Source: Lutimaribacter_A marinistellae
GTDB lineage: Bacteria > Pseudomonadota > Alphaproteobacteria > Rhodobacterales > Rhodobacteraceae
Reading direction: 5' to 3'
Length of the DNA stretch: 64,000 nucleotides
Assembly: GCF_042648365.1 (NCBI RefSeq)
Contig: NZ_JBHRXI010000001.1
Location: forward strand, 62,001 to 126,000
In this document: positions 41,266-49,866 of the stretch, in pieces
Numbering within the stretch: position 1 is the stretch's first letter
How the letters are laid out: each line of letters opens with the position of its first letter
Notes under the pieces: generated by a model
What the model was told of the DNA's origin: nothing
What the model saw: only the letters and a program-made list of their open reading frames with translations
The model's database searches: none
Program-made: the position numbers and the translations under genes

Positions 41266-42840
41266 ATGCCCAGCGCACAGGAATTGCCCATCGATACAAC
41301 GGCCTCGGCCGAAGCCATGGCCGAGGAGATGTTCGGGACCGGCATCGACATCGTTTCGGCCAGCTACACCGGCGCCTCGGCGGCGTCGGGGATCTATACC
41401 GACGGCGACGCGGTGGCACCAGGGATCACGCCGGCCGACAGTGGCGTGATCCTGTCCACCGGGCGGGCCAGCGACGTCACCAACAGCGCGGGCGATGCGA
41501 ATGACAGCTCCGGAACCTCGACCCGGTTCGGCCGCGCGGGCGATGACGACCTTGACGAGATCGCGGGCGCAAGCACCTTCGACGCGGCGATTTTCGAAGC
41601 GGAGTTCGTGCCGGAGGGGTCGGTCCTGTCCATGCAGGTCGTGTTTTCGTCCGAGGAATACCTGGAATATGTCGGCTCGGGCTTCAACGACGCGGTGGGG
41701 ATCTGGGTCAATGGCGAAAAGGCCGAACTGACCGTCGGCGACGGCGATATCACCATCAACAACATCAATGACGAGAGCAATTCCAACCTCTATGTCGACA
41801 ATCCGGCCAGCGCCGAAAGCTTCAACACCGAGATGGACGGGTTCACCGTCACCCTGACGCTGAAGGCCCCGGTGACGCCCGGCGAGGTCAACACCATCAA
41901 GATCGGCATCGCCGATGGCGGCGACGGGCATTACGATTCGAACCTGTTGATCGCGGGCAACTCGGTCCAGACGGCGCTGATCGCGCAGGACGATGCGGTC
42001 GAGATCACCGGCGGCAACGAGGAGGTGGTGCAGGTTCTGTCCAATGACAGCTCGACCGCGGCGCCGGGCAGCCTGACGATCACCCATATCAACGGCCAGC
42101 CCGTGAGCACGGGCGATACGGTGACGCTGTCGACCGGCGAGGAGATCACGCTGAACGGTGACGGGAGTTTCACCATCGATTCCGACGGGTCGGAAGAGGC
42201 GTCGAACACTTTTTCCTACCAGGTGGCGGATGCGGCGGGAAATACCGATACCGGCTTTGTCACCATCGACACGACGCCCTGTTTCGTGGCCGGAACACGT
42301 ATCGACACGCTGCGCGGCAAGGTGGCGGTGGAGGCGCTGCGCGTGGGCGACATGGTGCTGACGCGCGACCGCGGGCCGCAACCGGTGCGCTGGATCGGGA
42401 TCAGCGAACGACTGGCCGAAGGGCCGGATGCGCCGGTCCTGATCCGGCGCGGCGCGCTGGGGGATCACGACGCGCTGGCCGTGTCGCCGCAGCATCGCAT
42501 TCTGCTCGGCTCGGGCCGGGCGCAGCTGCTGTTCGGCACGGATGAGGTGCTGGTCGCCGCGAAACACCTGGTCGACGGGCGCGCGATCCGGGTCTGCGCC
42601 GATGGCGCGCCGGTGACCTATGTGCACCTGCTGTTCGACCGGCACGAGATCCTGCGCGGCAACGGGCTGGAAAGCGAAAGCTATCATCCCGGGGACATGA
42701 CGCTGGGCGCGTTCGATCCGCGCCTGCGCGACGAGGTGCTGCGGCTGATGCCCGACCTCGCCGCGCGCGACCTGGGCTATGGCCCTGCCGCGCGCCCGGC
42801 CCTGCGCGGGTTCGAGGCGCGCGCGCTGATCCGGGCTTGA
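41266..42840 (+). CDS. Choice-of-anchor-L domain protein with C-terminal Hint domain (copy 2)
   Basis: A 524-residue paralogue of the protein at 36968-38542, identical in length and domain order. Shared blocks are IDIVSASYTG, SGVILSTGRAS, VVFSSEEYLEY, NTEMDGFTVTLTL, HYDSNLLIAG and the Hint start at Cys339 (PCFVAGTRIDTLRG) with RWIGIS and LAVSPQHRILL. The N-terminal halves have diverged more than the Hint halves, suggesting an old duplication or domain-wise exchange. GGAAG lies 8 bases before the ATG. It converges on the VOC gene with an 8-base gap. Confidence 0.85.
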   Translation: MPSAQELPIDTTASAEAMAEEMFGTGIDIVSASYTGASAASGIYTDGDAVAPGITPADSGVILSTGRASDVTNSAGDANDSSGTSTRFGRAGDDDLDEIAGASTFDAAIFEAEFVPEGSVLSMQVVFSSEEYLEYVGSGFNDAVGIWVNGEKAELTVGDGDITINNINDESNSNLYVDNPASAESFNTEMDGFTVTLTLKAPVTPGEVNTIKIGIADGGDGHYDSNLLIAGNSVQTALIAQDDAVEITGGNEEVVQVLSNDSSTAAPGSLTITHINGQPVSTGDTVTLSTGEEITLNGDGSFTIDSDGSEEASNTFSYQVADAAGNTDTGFVTIDTTPCFVAGTRIDTLRGKVAVEALRVGDMVLTRDRGPQPVRWIGISERLAEGPDAPVLIRRGALGDHDALAVSPQHRILLGSGRAQLLFGTDEVLVAAKHLVDGRAIRVCADGAPVTYVHLLFDRHEILRGNGLESESYHPGDMTLGAFDPRLRDEVLRLMPDLAARDLGYGPAARPALRGFEARALIRA

Positions 42841-42848
42841 GTGCGAAG

Positions 42849-43448
42849 TCAGTAGGGGTTGCGCGCGGCGCGCTTGTCCGAGAGCGAGCCCTGTCGCCGT
42901 TCGACAAGACGCTCGATCGCATCGGCAAGATGGACACGGTCGATATGGCCGTCGCCCTTGGCGACGCGGATCCTGTGCGCCTCGATCATCACGTCGGCGT
43001 GGCGGCACCCCTCGGGTGGTTCGAACCGGTAGCTGGCCAGTTCGATCCGCAGGCCCAGCGGGTCGCGGAAATAGATCGAATCCATGAAGCCCCGGTCGAC
43101 CGGGCCGGAATGCGACACGCCACGCGCGTCGAGCCGGTCGGCCACCTGCCAGAACGTCGCCTGGCTGACATTGAGGGCGAGGTGATGGAGCGAGCCGACC
43201 GCCTCGGGCACGGGGGTGGCGTCGGGCTTGCGATCCTCGCTGGTGAAGATGGTGATCAGGCGGCCATCGCCGGGATCGAAATAGAGGTGGCCCTGGTCCG
43301 GGTCATCAAGGTTGGGCTGATCGAAAATGAAGGGCATGCCGAGCACCCCTTCCCAGAAATCGATGGATGTCTGGCGGTCGGCACCAATGATCGTGATGTG
43401 ATGCACGCCCTGGGTCTGGATTTTTCTGAGTTCGCCGCTTTCGGACAT
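42849..43448 (-). CDS. VOC-family (glyoxalase/dioxygenase-like) metalloprotein
   Basis: A 199-residue protein with two paired beta-alpha-beta-beta-beta units. The first begins GVHHITIIGADRQTSIDFWEGVLGM with a metal histidine; the second has SLHHLALNVSQATFWQVAD and DPLGLRIELASYRFE with a metal glutamate. The pattern resembles ring-cleaving dioxygenases of the VOC superfamily. The C-terminal ~40 residues are charged and extra. ATG at 43448 is used; a GTG six bases upstream also has a fair ribosome site. Confidence 0.8.
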   Translation of the reverse strand: MSESGELRKIQTQGVHHITIIGADRQTSIDFWEGVLGMPFIFDQPNLDDPDQGHLYFDPGDGRLITIFTSEDRKPDATPVPEAVGSLHHLALNVSQATFWQVADRLDARGVSHSGPVDRGFMDSIYFRDPLGLRIELASYRFEPPEGCRHADVMIEAHRIRVAKGDGHIDRVHLADAIERLVERRQGSLSDKRAARNPY

Positions 43449-43555
43449 GGACACCTATCCTTTGTCAGGGGTCCGGCGCAGGGTCGCGCGCCGGTTCGAT
43501 GTCACGGTAGCGCGGCGGGCGCGCGAGACAAAGCCACGCGCGCCTTGCCGGGGCG

Positions 43556-44380
43556 TCAATCGCGCAGCAGCTCGTTGATGCCGGTCTTGGCGCGGGTCTT
43601 TTCATCGACGCGCTTGACGATGACGGCACAGTAGAGGTTGAGGTTGTTCTTGGTCGGCATGGAGCCGGAGACGACCACGGAATAGGGCGGCACCTCGCCC
43701 ATGAAGACCTCGCCCGTCTCGCGGTCGACGATCTTGGTGGACTGACCGATATAGACGCCCATGCCCAGCACCGAGCCCTCGCGTACGATCACGCCTTCGA
43801 CGACCTCGGAGCGGGCGCCGATGAAGCAGTTGTCCTCGATGATGGTGGGGCCGGCCTGCATCGGCTCCAGCACGCCGCCGATACCGACGCCGCCCGACAG
43901 GTGCACGCCCTTGCCGATCTGAGCGCAGGAGCCGACCGTGGCCCAAGTATCGACCATCGTACCCTCGTCGACATAGGCACCGAGATTCACAAAGGACGGC
44001 ATCAGAACGACGCCGGGCGCGACATAGGCCGATTTGCGCACGATGCAGTTGGGCACCGCGCGAAAGCCCGCGGCGCGCCATTCGGCATCGCCCCAGCCCT
44101 TGAACTTGCTGTCGACCTTGTCCCACCAGTGGCCGCCCTGCGGGCCGCCATCCTGCTGTTCCATGTCCTTGAGACGGAAGCCGAGCAGCACGGCCTTTTT
44201 CGCCCACTGGTTCACGTGCCAGTCATTGCCGCGCTTCTCGGCCACGCGCAGCTGGCCGGAATCGAGCGCCTCGAGCGTGGACTCGATCGCTTCGCGGGTC
44301 TCGCCGCCGGTCGAGGGGGTGATCGTGTCGCGCTGTTCCCAGGCGGCTTCGATGGCGGTTTCGAGCTGTGCGTTGGACAT
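43556..44380 (-). CDS. dapD: Tetrahydrodipicolinate N-succinyltransferase
   Basis: A 274-residue left-handed beta-helix acyltransferase of lysine synthesis by the succinylase route. The hexapeptide repeats are visible (SFVNLGAYVDEGTMVDTWATVG and GVGIGGVLEPMQAGPTIIED). The N-terminal helical region begins LETAIEAAWEQRD. It makes N-succinyl-2-amino-6-ketopimelate, which after transamination is hydrolysed by DapE encoded at 35524-36669. Length is normal. Confidence 0.96.
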   Translation of the reverse strand: MSNAQLETAIEAAWEQRDTITPSTGGETREAIESTLEALDSGQLRVAEKRGNDWHVNQWAKKAVLLGFRLKDMEQQDGGPQGGHWWDKVDSKFKGWGDAEWRAAGFRAVPNCIVRKSAYVAPGVVLMPSFVNLGAYVDEGTMVDTWATVGSCAQIGKGVHLSGGVGIGGVLEPMQAGPTIIEDNCFIGARSEVVEGVIVREGSVLGMGVYIGQSTKIVDRETGEVFMGEVPPYSVVVSGSMPTKNNLNLYCAVIVKRVDEKTRAKTGINELLRD

Positions 44381-44457
44381 CTGCGGTGTCTCCCCTGCGT
44401 GCGTGTCACGGTTTCAATGCGCTATACTGCGGCGGTCCGCATGGCACAATGCGGCAT

Positions 44458-45372
44458 TCAGGGAAACGGGTCCGGCGCGATGTTGCCGCCGCAGACCAGA
44501 ACGGCCACACGTTCACCCGGCGCGGGACGGTAGGCGCCCGACATGAGCGCGGCCAGCGCGGTGGCCCCCGCCGGCTCGACCAGCAGTCGACGTTCGCGCC
44601 AGAGCGCCTGTTGTGCCTGCGTGATGGCGGCGTCCGGGACCACGACGCTTTGCATGCCCCGCGCTAGGCCGAAGCAGATCGAACCGATCCGGCGCGCGCC
44701 GAGCGCGTTGGCGGCAACGCCCGAGACCGTGACATCGACCGGTTCGCCCGCCTCGAGCGCTGCGTTGAGCGCGCGGGAGGTTTCGGGCTCGACCGCGACG
44801 ACCTTGCGACGACCCGCGAACCACGCAAGCGCACCCGCGATCAGCCCGCCGCCGCCAACGGCGACGAGCACCGTGTCAGCCTCGAGGCCTTGCGCCTCCC
44901 ACTCGGCAAAGCAGGTGCCCTGCCCGGCCACGGTGGCGGGCGCGTCATAGGCGTGGATCTGCATCGCGCCGGTTCTGGCCGCGTGCTCTTGCGCCTGCTG
45001 GGCGGCATTCGCGTATTCGCCCGGCACCACGGAGAGCTTTGCACCCGTCCGTTCGATCAGGGCGATCTTGGCGGGTCCGGCCATTTCGGGGACGAAGATT
45101 TGCGCCTGATGTCCCAGCGTCCGTGCGGCATAGGCGGCGGCAGCCCCGTGATTGCCGCCCGAGGCCGCGACGATGCCGGCGGGCGGTACATCGGACGACA
45201 GCAGCGTGTTGAACGCCCCGCGCGCCTTGAAGCTGCCGGTATGCTGGAGCTGCTCGAGCTTCATCTCGACCGGGTGGTCGAGACCGAAGCCCGTGGTCGT
45301 CATGACCGGGGTGCGCTGCACGTGACCCGCGATCCGCTCTTGCGCCGCGCTGATTTCGGCCGTCCAGTCCAT
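44458..45372 (-). CDS. Threonine/serine dehydratase-like PLP enzyme
   Basis: A 304-residue fold-type II PLP enzyme. The PLP lysine is in HTGSFKARGAFN, the substrate loop is AASGGNHGAAAAYA and the phosphate-binding glycine loop is VAVGGGGLIAGA. There is no C-terminal ACT domain, as in catabolic threonine or serine dehydratases and some racemases. Exact substrate is open. The start at 45372 begins directly with the catalytic domain and excludes a long spurious upstream frame. Confidence 0.87.
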   Translation of the reverse strand: MDWTAEISAAQERIAGHVQRTPVMTTTGFGLDHPVEMKLEQLQHTGSFKARGAFNTLLSSDVPPAGIVAASGGNHGAAAAYAARTLGHQAQIFVPEMAGPAKIALIERTGAKLSVVPGEYANAAQQAQEHAARTGAMQIHAYDAPATVAGQGTCFAEWEAQGLEADTVLVAVGGGGLIAGALAWFAGRRKVVAVEPETSRALNAALEAGEPVDVTVSGVAANALGARRIGSICFGLARGMQSVVVPDAAITQAQQALWRERRLLVEPAGATALAALMSGAYRPAPGERVAVLVCGGNIAPDPFP

Positions 45373-45453
45373 CTGAGCCCTCCCGGTTACTGGCGTTGCG
45401 GTCGCGGACCCTATACGGGTGGGACGAACAGGAAAAGCGGGGATATCCCAGAC

Positions 45454-46335
45454 ATGACCGACGAGCGCCACAGCACCTTTCGCGATGCCTCTCTCGACCG
45501 CAGCACGGCCCGTGACGTGCCGGACACGCCGCAGACACGCTCGCCCTCGTACACGCTGGCCTTTGCCGACGAGGAATTCCTGTGCCGCGAGGCGCTGCGC
45601 CCGGTGCGGTTGCAGCTGGAACTGCTGAAGCCCGAGTTGCTGCTGGAAGAACGCAACATCACCTCGACCGTGGTGATGTTCGGAGGCGCGCGCATTCCCG
45701 AACCCGCCAAGAAGCACGTGGCGCGGACCCGTACGCTGGCCGAGCTGTCGCATTACTACGACGAGGCGCGGGAATTCGCGCGGCTGATGACGCTGAAATC
45801 GAACGAGACGGATTGCCGCGAGAACGTGATCGTCACCGGGGGTGGACCGGGCGTGATGGAAGCCGGCAATCGCGGCGCGCATGACGCGGGCGGCTGTTCC
45901 ATCGGGTTGAGCATCGTGCTGCCGCACGAGCAGGCGCCGAACGCCTATGTCACGCCCGAGTTGAGCTTCAACTTTCACTATTTCGCGATCCGCAAGATGC
46001 ATTTCCTGATGCGCGCGCGGGCGATCACCATCTTTCCCGGCGGATTCGGGACGATGGACGAGCTGTTCGAATCGCTGACGCTGATCCAGACCGGACGGAT
46101 GGAACGCGTGCCGTTCCTGCTGTTCGGGCGCGACTTCTGGGAGCGGGTCATCAACTGGGAGGCGCTGGCCGATGCCGGCACGATTGCCCCACAGGACCTG
46201 GACCTGTTCCGTTATGTCGAAACCGCACAGGAGGCAGTCGAAATCATCGACAACTGGGACCCTGCCCCGCCGCGGTCCGAGATTCCTGGCCGCGAAGCAC
46301 CCAAGGCGCGGCGCGCGGATGGCTTGGGCGGCTGA
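45454..46335 (+). CDS. LOG-family protein (nucleotide 5'-monophosphate phosphoribohydrolase-like)
   Basis: A 293-residue Rossmann-like protein of the LOG/lysine-decarboxylase family. It has VMFGGARIPEPAKK, the VTGGGPGVMEAGNRGAHDAGG nucleotide-binding region and the diagnostic FPGGFGTMDELFE. Plant LOG and some bacterial members cleave nucleotide monophosphates to base and ribose phosphate; older lysine decarboxylase labels are misleading. The N-terminal ~65 residues are an extension over the basic 190-residue family. It converges on a small gene with 3 bases between. Confidence 0.87.
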   Translation: MTDERHSTFRDASLDRSTARDVPDTPQTRSPSYTLAFADEEFLCREALRPVRLQLELLKPELLLEERNITSTVVMFGGARIPEPAKKHVARTRTLAELSHYYDEAREFARLMTLKSNETDCRENVIVTGGGPGVMEAGNRGAHDAGGCSIGLSIVLPHEQAPNAYVTPELSFNFHYFAIRKMHFLMRARAITIFPGGFGTMDELFESLTLIQTGRMERVPFLLFGRDFWERVINWEALADAGTIAPQDLDLFRYVETAQEAVEIIDNWDPAPPRSEIPGREAPKARRADGLGG

Positions 46336-46338
46336 GGT

Positions 46339-46548
46339 TCAAGCGAATTGCGGGGGCAGCATGCCCAGTTCGGTGCCTTGGGGCAGCTTGGTCACGATGC
46401 GTGCGCCATGCACTTCCTTGATGCCGTAGCCGAAGCCCGCGATGCGGAATTTCCACTCGCGCGCGCTGAGCGCCTTTTCGCGTTCGCGGGTCAGAACGTC
46501 GAGGATGCCTGCCTCGATCATCGTGCCGCCGATATCTGCCTGTGCCAT
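46339..46548 (-). CDS. Small conserved protein, unknown function
   Basis: A 69-residue protein: MAQADIGGTMIEAGILDVLT, then a charged helix and GIKEVHGARIVTKLPQGTELG. No membrane segment or signal peptide. AGGAGGG lies about 9 bases before the ATG, which supports real translation and fixes the start over a longer frame. I do not recognise the family. Confidence 0.6.
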   Translation of the reverse strand: MAQADIGGTMIEAGILDVLTREREKALSAREWKFRIAGFGYGIKEVHGARIVTKLPQGTELGMLPPQFA

Positions 46549-46624
46549 GGTTTTCGTCCCTCCTGGATTTGTTCCCAAGATGGAAACTGACTGTTGAAGA
46601 GGGCCGAAATTTACCGGGATTGAG

Positions 46625-46653
46625 GAAAAATCGGGGCAGGCCGCCCTGCCCCG
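46625..46653 (-). terminator. Rho-independent terminator of the small membrane protein gene
   Basis: CGGGGCAGG (46632-46640) and CCTGCCCCG (46645-46653) form a 9-bp stem with a 4-base loop, followed on the minus strand by ATTTTTCC. It lies 12 bases past the stop of the gene at 46665-47057. Confidence 0.88.
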
Positions 46654-46664
46654 TTGCGCGGCGG

Positions 46665-47057
46665 TCACTTTGCCTTGGTTTTCTTTTCGCGCAGTTCCTT
46701 GAACAGGAAAATCGGGATCAGCACGGCTGCGATCAACGCGCCAAGCCAGACCAGCAGCGTTGCGGCGAGCAGGTTGGCAACCCCGCCGATCGTCAGGCCG
46801 GTGGTGATGACATCGGTGAGCAGCAGGCCCACGAAGGTCACGACAAGCGCGATGCCGCCCTTCATCGCGGGAACCTGGCGGTCGCTGACACGGCTGAGCA
46901 GCGGTTCGGCGATGACCTGCACGAGGGTGAAGATCGCGACAACGACGATGAAGGAGAGCGGCGCGATCGTGAAGCCTTCGAGCAGGAGCGAGGCGAGAAG
47001 CAAGCCCACGGCATTGCCGATCAGCAGGGCCGCGGCAGAAAGTAGCCTGCGGGACAT
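46665..47057 (-). CDS. Small four-helix membrane protein (phage-holin-superfamily-IV-like)
   Basis: A 130-residue protein with about four hydrophobic segments (5-25, 32-50, 64-87, 90-118) and a basic C-terminus (FKELREKKTKAK). The pattern, including a central IAEPLLSRVSDRQVPAMKGG loop, resembles the PF04020-type four-helix holin-superfamily IV proteins, which are widespread and not phage-specific. Function unknown. It has its own terminator and is divergent from the cbpA-like gene. Confidence 0.65.
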   Translation of the reverse strand: MSRRLLSAAALLIGNAVGLLLASLLLEGFTIAPLSFIVVVAIFTLVQVIAEPLLSRVSDRQVPAMKGGIALVVTFVGLLLTDVITTGLTIGGVANLLAATLLVWLGALIAAVLIPIFLFKELREKKTKAK

Positions 47058-47216
47058 TCGGGAAACTCCGTTCAGGTTCAATCGGCCCGAGCCTAGGACG
47101 GGCCGGACGGAATTGCCAATGATTCCGTGGCTTGGCGTCTTGGTTTGCGTCCGTGCCGTGCCCATGTTTACATTTTGGCGGCGGAATGTGTCCGCCCTGA
47201 ACCAGACGAGCGCGTG

Positions 47217-48176
47217 ATGAGCAAAGACCCCTATTCCGTCCTTGGCGTCGCCAGGACGGCCAGCCAGGACGAGATCAAGAAAGCCTATCGCCGGATCGCC
47301 AAGGAGTGCCATCCGGACCTGAAGCCCGGTGACGAGGTGGCAGAGGCACGGTTCAAGGCGGCGGCGGCGGCCTATGACCTGCTCAAGGATCCCGAAACGC
47401 GGGCGCGGTTCGACCGGGGAGAGATCGACGCTTCGGGGCAGGAGACGGCGCAGCAACAGTATTACCGGCAGTATTCCGAGGCCGCGGGCAACCCCTATCG
47501 CCGGGCGCAGGCCGCGGGGGCCGGACAGGATGCCGGGTTTGAGGACATGTCCGACATCTTTGCCGAGTTCATGCGGCGACAGGCGGGAGGCGGGTTCGGC
47601 GGTGGCCAAGGCACGCGGCGCGAATACGAGTTTCATGCTCCGGGGCATGACCGGCGTTACGCGATGGAGATCTCGTTCCTTGACGCTGTGTTCGGGGCGG
47701 TGAAGCCGATCACCCTGCCCTCGGGCGACAAGCTGGAGGTGCGCATCCCGGCCGGTATCGCGGACGGCCAGACGGTTCGGCTGCGCGGCAAGGGCGATCC
47801 GGGGCATGGCGGCGGTGCGCCGGGAGACGCGCTGGTGACGATCAGCGTCGCCGCGCATCCGGTGTTTCGCCGCGAGGGCGACGATATCCATATCCGCCTT
47901 CCGGTGAGCCTGGACGAGGCGGTGCTGGGCGGCAAGGTAGCGGCCCCCACGATCGACGGGCGGGTATCTGTGACCATCCCCGAGGGCACCAGCAGCGGCA
48001 GGACACTGCGCCTGAACGGCAAGGGCGTGCAGCGGCGTGGCAAGGACGGTCGCGGCGACCAGTTCATCGAGATCGCCATCGTGATGCCCGACAAGGTGGA
48101 TGACGGGCTGCGCCGCTTCATGGAAGACTGGCGGCAGGAGAACGGATACGACCCAAGGAAGGACATGCCGGCATGA
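47217..48176 (+). CDS. cbpA: DnaJ-class co-chaperone, CbpA-like
   Basis: A 319-residue J-domain protein. The J domain at 1-70 contains the HPD tripeptide (KECHPDLKPGD). A glycine-rich linker follows (RRQAGGGFGGGQG), then two beta-barrel substrate-binding domains (ITLPSGDKLEVRIPAGIADG, VSVTIPEGTSSGRTLRLNGKG). There is no zinc-finger region, so it is class B like CbpA. It stimulates DnaK. The stop overlaps the start of the cbpM-like gene by four bases, the classic cbpA-cbpM pair. Confidence 0.92.
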   Translation: MSKDPYSVLGVARTASQDEIKKAYRRIAKECHPDLKPGDEVAEARFKAAAAAYDLLKDPETRARFDRGEIDASGQETAQQQYYRQYSEAAGNPYRRAQAAGAGQDAGFEDMSDIFAEFMRRQAGGGFGGGQGTRREYEFHAPGHDRRYAMEISFLDAVFGAVKPITLPSGDKLEVRIPAGIADGQTVRLRGKGDPGHGGGAPGDALVTISVAAHPVFRREGDDIHIRLPVSLDEAVLGGKVAAPTIDGRVSVTIPEGTSSGRTLRLNGKGVQRRGKDGRGDQFIEIAIVMPDKVDDGLRRFMEDWRQENGYDPRKDMPA

Positions 48177-48514
48177 CACGTCTGTATTCCGAGGAAGAGG
48201 TGATCGCGCGGGTTTCAGCCCTGACGCCGGGGCGGCTGGTGGCCTATCGCGAGGCACGGATCGTGGTGCCGATGACGGCCGAGCGCGGCGAGGTCTACGA
48301 GGGGCTGGACCTGGCACGGCTGGAGTTGGCCTGTGAGTTGAACGACCATTACGAGGCCGAGGCCGAGGCGATCGGGCTGATGATATCGCTGATCGACCAG
48401 CTACACGGCGTCCGCGCGGAGTTGCGTGCGTTGATGCACGCGCTGGAGCACCAACCGGAGGACGTCCGCAGGCGGGTCGCGGACGTCATTCGCAAGGCCC
48501 GGTTCGGAGGATGA
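48173..48514 (+). CDS. cbpM: Chaperone modulator CbpM-like
   Basis: A 113-residue protein of the MerR-related CbpM family, which binds the J domain of CbpA and inhibits it. It begins LYSEEEVIARVSALTPGRLVAY and has the helical LELACELNDHYEAEAEAIGL. The sequence is divergent and the call leans on gene order: it is translationally coupled to the CbpA-like gene by an ATGA overlap. Confidence 0.8.
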   Translation: MTRLYSEEEVIARVSALTPGRLVAYREARIVVPMTAERGEVYEGLDLARLELACELNDHYEAEAEAIGLMISLIDQLHGVRAELRALMHALEHQPEDVRRRVADVIRKARFGG

Positions 48515-48543
48515 CGGGTCGGATCGCTGACGCGATCCGATCA

Positions 48544-48598
48544 GCGGGGGGCTCTGCCCCCCGCACCCCCCGGGATATTTCCGGCAAGAGGAAGAAGC
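48544..48598. repeat. Hairpin plus CCCGGGATATTTCCGG tail, probable dispersed repeat
   Basis: GCGGGGGGC (48544-48552) and GCCCCCCGC (48556-48564) form a perfect 9-bp stem with loop TCT, followed by CACCCCCCGGGATATTTCCGG and an AAGAGGAAGAA stretch. From memory, very similar hairpin plus CCCGGGATATTT sequences are scattered between genes in many Rhodobacterales genomes. Here it separates the convergent cbpM and rlmN genes and could act as a bidirectional terminator. No second full copy was noticed in this window. Confidence 0.6.
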
Positions 48599-48608
48599 GG
48601 GGTGGCGC

Positions 48609-49799
48609 TTAGCCGGACAGGCCGGCCTCGGCTTCGATCTGCTTGCGGGATTTGCGGGCCCGTTCGGTCGCAGATTTGAGCTGGCCGCAGGCTGCCATGA
48701 TATCCTCGCCGCGCGGAGTGCGGATGGGCGAGGCGTAGCCGGCCTGGTAGATGATGTTGGCGAAGGCGCGGATGCGGTTGTTGGAGCTGCGCTTGTAGGG
48801 CGCGCCGGGCCATTCGTTGAAGGGGATCAGGTTGATCTTGGCGGGGATGTTGTGTCGCTTGATGTGGTCGATCAGGCGGTGGGCATCCTCGTCGCTGTCG
48901 TTCACGCCTTGCAGCATGACATACTCGAAGGTGATGCGTTCCGAGTTCGACGCCTTGGGATAGGCGGCAAGCGCGGTCAGCAATTCCTCGATGTTCCAGC
49001 GCTTGTTGATCGGCACCAGCTTGTCGCGGGTCTCGTCCGTCGTGGCGTGAAAGGAGATGGCGAGCAGGCAGCCGATTTCATCGGCGGTGCGCGCGATTTC
49101 GGGCACGACACCGGAGGTCGAGAGCGTGATGCGGCGGCGCGAGAGCGAGATGCCCTCGGGGTCCATCGCGATCTTCATCGCGTCGCGGACATTGTCAAAA
49201 TTGTAAAGCGGCTCTCCCATGCCCATGAGCACGATGTTGGACAGCAGGCGGGTTTCGTCCTTGGGCGCGCCGGGCGTCGGCCATTCGTCGAGATCGTCGC
49301 GGGCCATCATGATCTGGCCGACGATTTCACCCGCCGTCAGGTTGCGCACCAGTTTCTGCGTGCCGGTGTGGCAGAAGGAACAGGTCAGGGTGCAGCCCAC
49401 CTGGGAGGAGACGCAGAGCGTGCCGCGATCCTCTTCGGGGATGTACACCACCTCGACCTCGTGCCCGCCGGCGATGCGGACGAGATATTTGCGGGTGCCG
49501 TCGGTCGAGATCTGGCGCGAGACCATCTCGGGGATCTCGATGGTGAAATGATCGGCCAGTTGCGCGCGGTATGCCTTGGCAAGGTTCGTCATCTCGGCAA
49601 AGTCGCGGCGACCCCACTGGTAGATCCATTGCCAGATCTGGTTGACCCGCATCTTGGCCTGTTTCTCGGGCGTGCCCATGTCGATCAGCGCCGTGCGCAT
49701 CGCGTCGCGGGTCAGGCCCACGAGGTTCGTCTTGCCGCCCTCGGGCAGTTTCCGGGGGAGGGTCAGGACATCCTGGGTGATTGGCGCATCTGCGGACAT
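48609..49799 (-). CDS. rlmN: Dual-specificity 23S rRNA/tRNA methyltransferase RlmN
   Basis: A 396-residue radical SAM enzyme that methylates C2 of A2503 in 23S rRNA and A37 of some tRNAs. The iron-sulfur motif is Cys-x3-Cys-x2-Cys in GCTLTCSFCHTG. Other family signatures are QIWQWIYQWG near the N-terminus, NIVLMGMGEPLYNFDNV, and the mechanistic cysteine region near the C-terminus (EDIMAACGQLK). Length and motifs are normal. It lies 67 bases downstream of the cyclase-TPR gene on the same strand. Confidence 0.96.
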   Translation of the reverse strand: MSADAPITQDVLTLPRKLPEGGKTNLVGLTRDAMRTALIDMGTPEKQAKMRVNQIWQWIYQWGRRDFAEMTNLAKAYRAQLADHFTIEIPEMVSRQISTDGTRKYLVRIAGGHEVEVVYIPEEDRGTLCVSSQVGCTLTCSFCHTGTQKLVRNLTAGEIVGQIMMARDDLDEWPTPGAPKDETRLLSNIVLMGMGEPLYNFDNVRDAMKIAMDPEGISLSRRRITLSTSGVVPEIARTADEIGCLLAISFHATTDETRDKLVPINKRWNIEELLTALAAYPKASNSERITFEYVMLQGVNDSDEDAHRLIDHIKRHNIPAKINLIPFNEWPGAPYKRSSNNRIRAFANIIYQAGYASPIRTPRGEDIMAACGQLKSATERARKSRKQIEAEAGLSG

Positions 49800-49866
49800 G
49801 GCGGGCGACTCGCGGTTCTGGGTGAATGCGGCTCTATATAGGAAAGCGGCGCGGGATCAAAAGGGT

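Noticed and set aside
41227..43008. A 593-codon open frame on the minus strand opposite the second Hint gene
   Set aside because: Its translation is a shadow of the acidic Hint protein (rich in Arg, Gln and His) with no recognisable domain or ribosome site.
46625..47057. Possible prophage remnant because of the holin-like protein
   Set aside because: The protein family is widespread in non-phage genomes and no other phage gene, integrase or attachment site is nearby.
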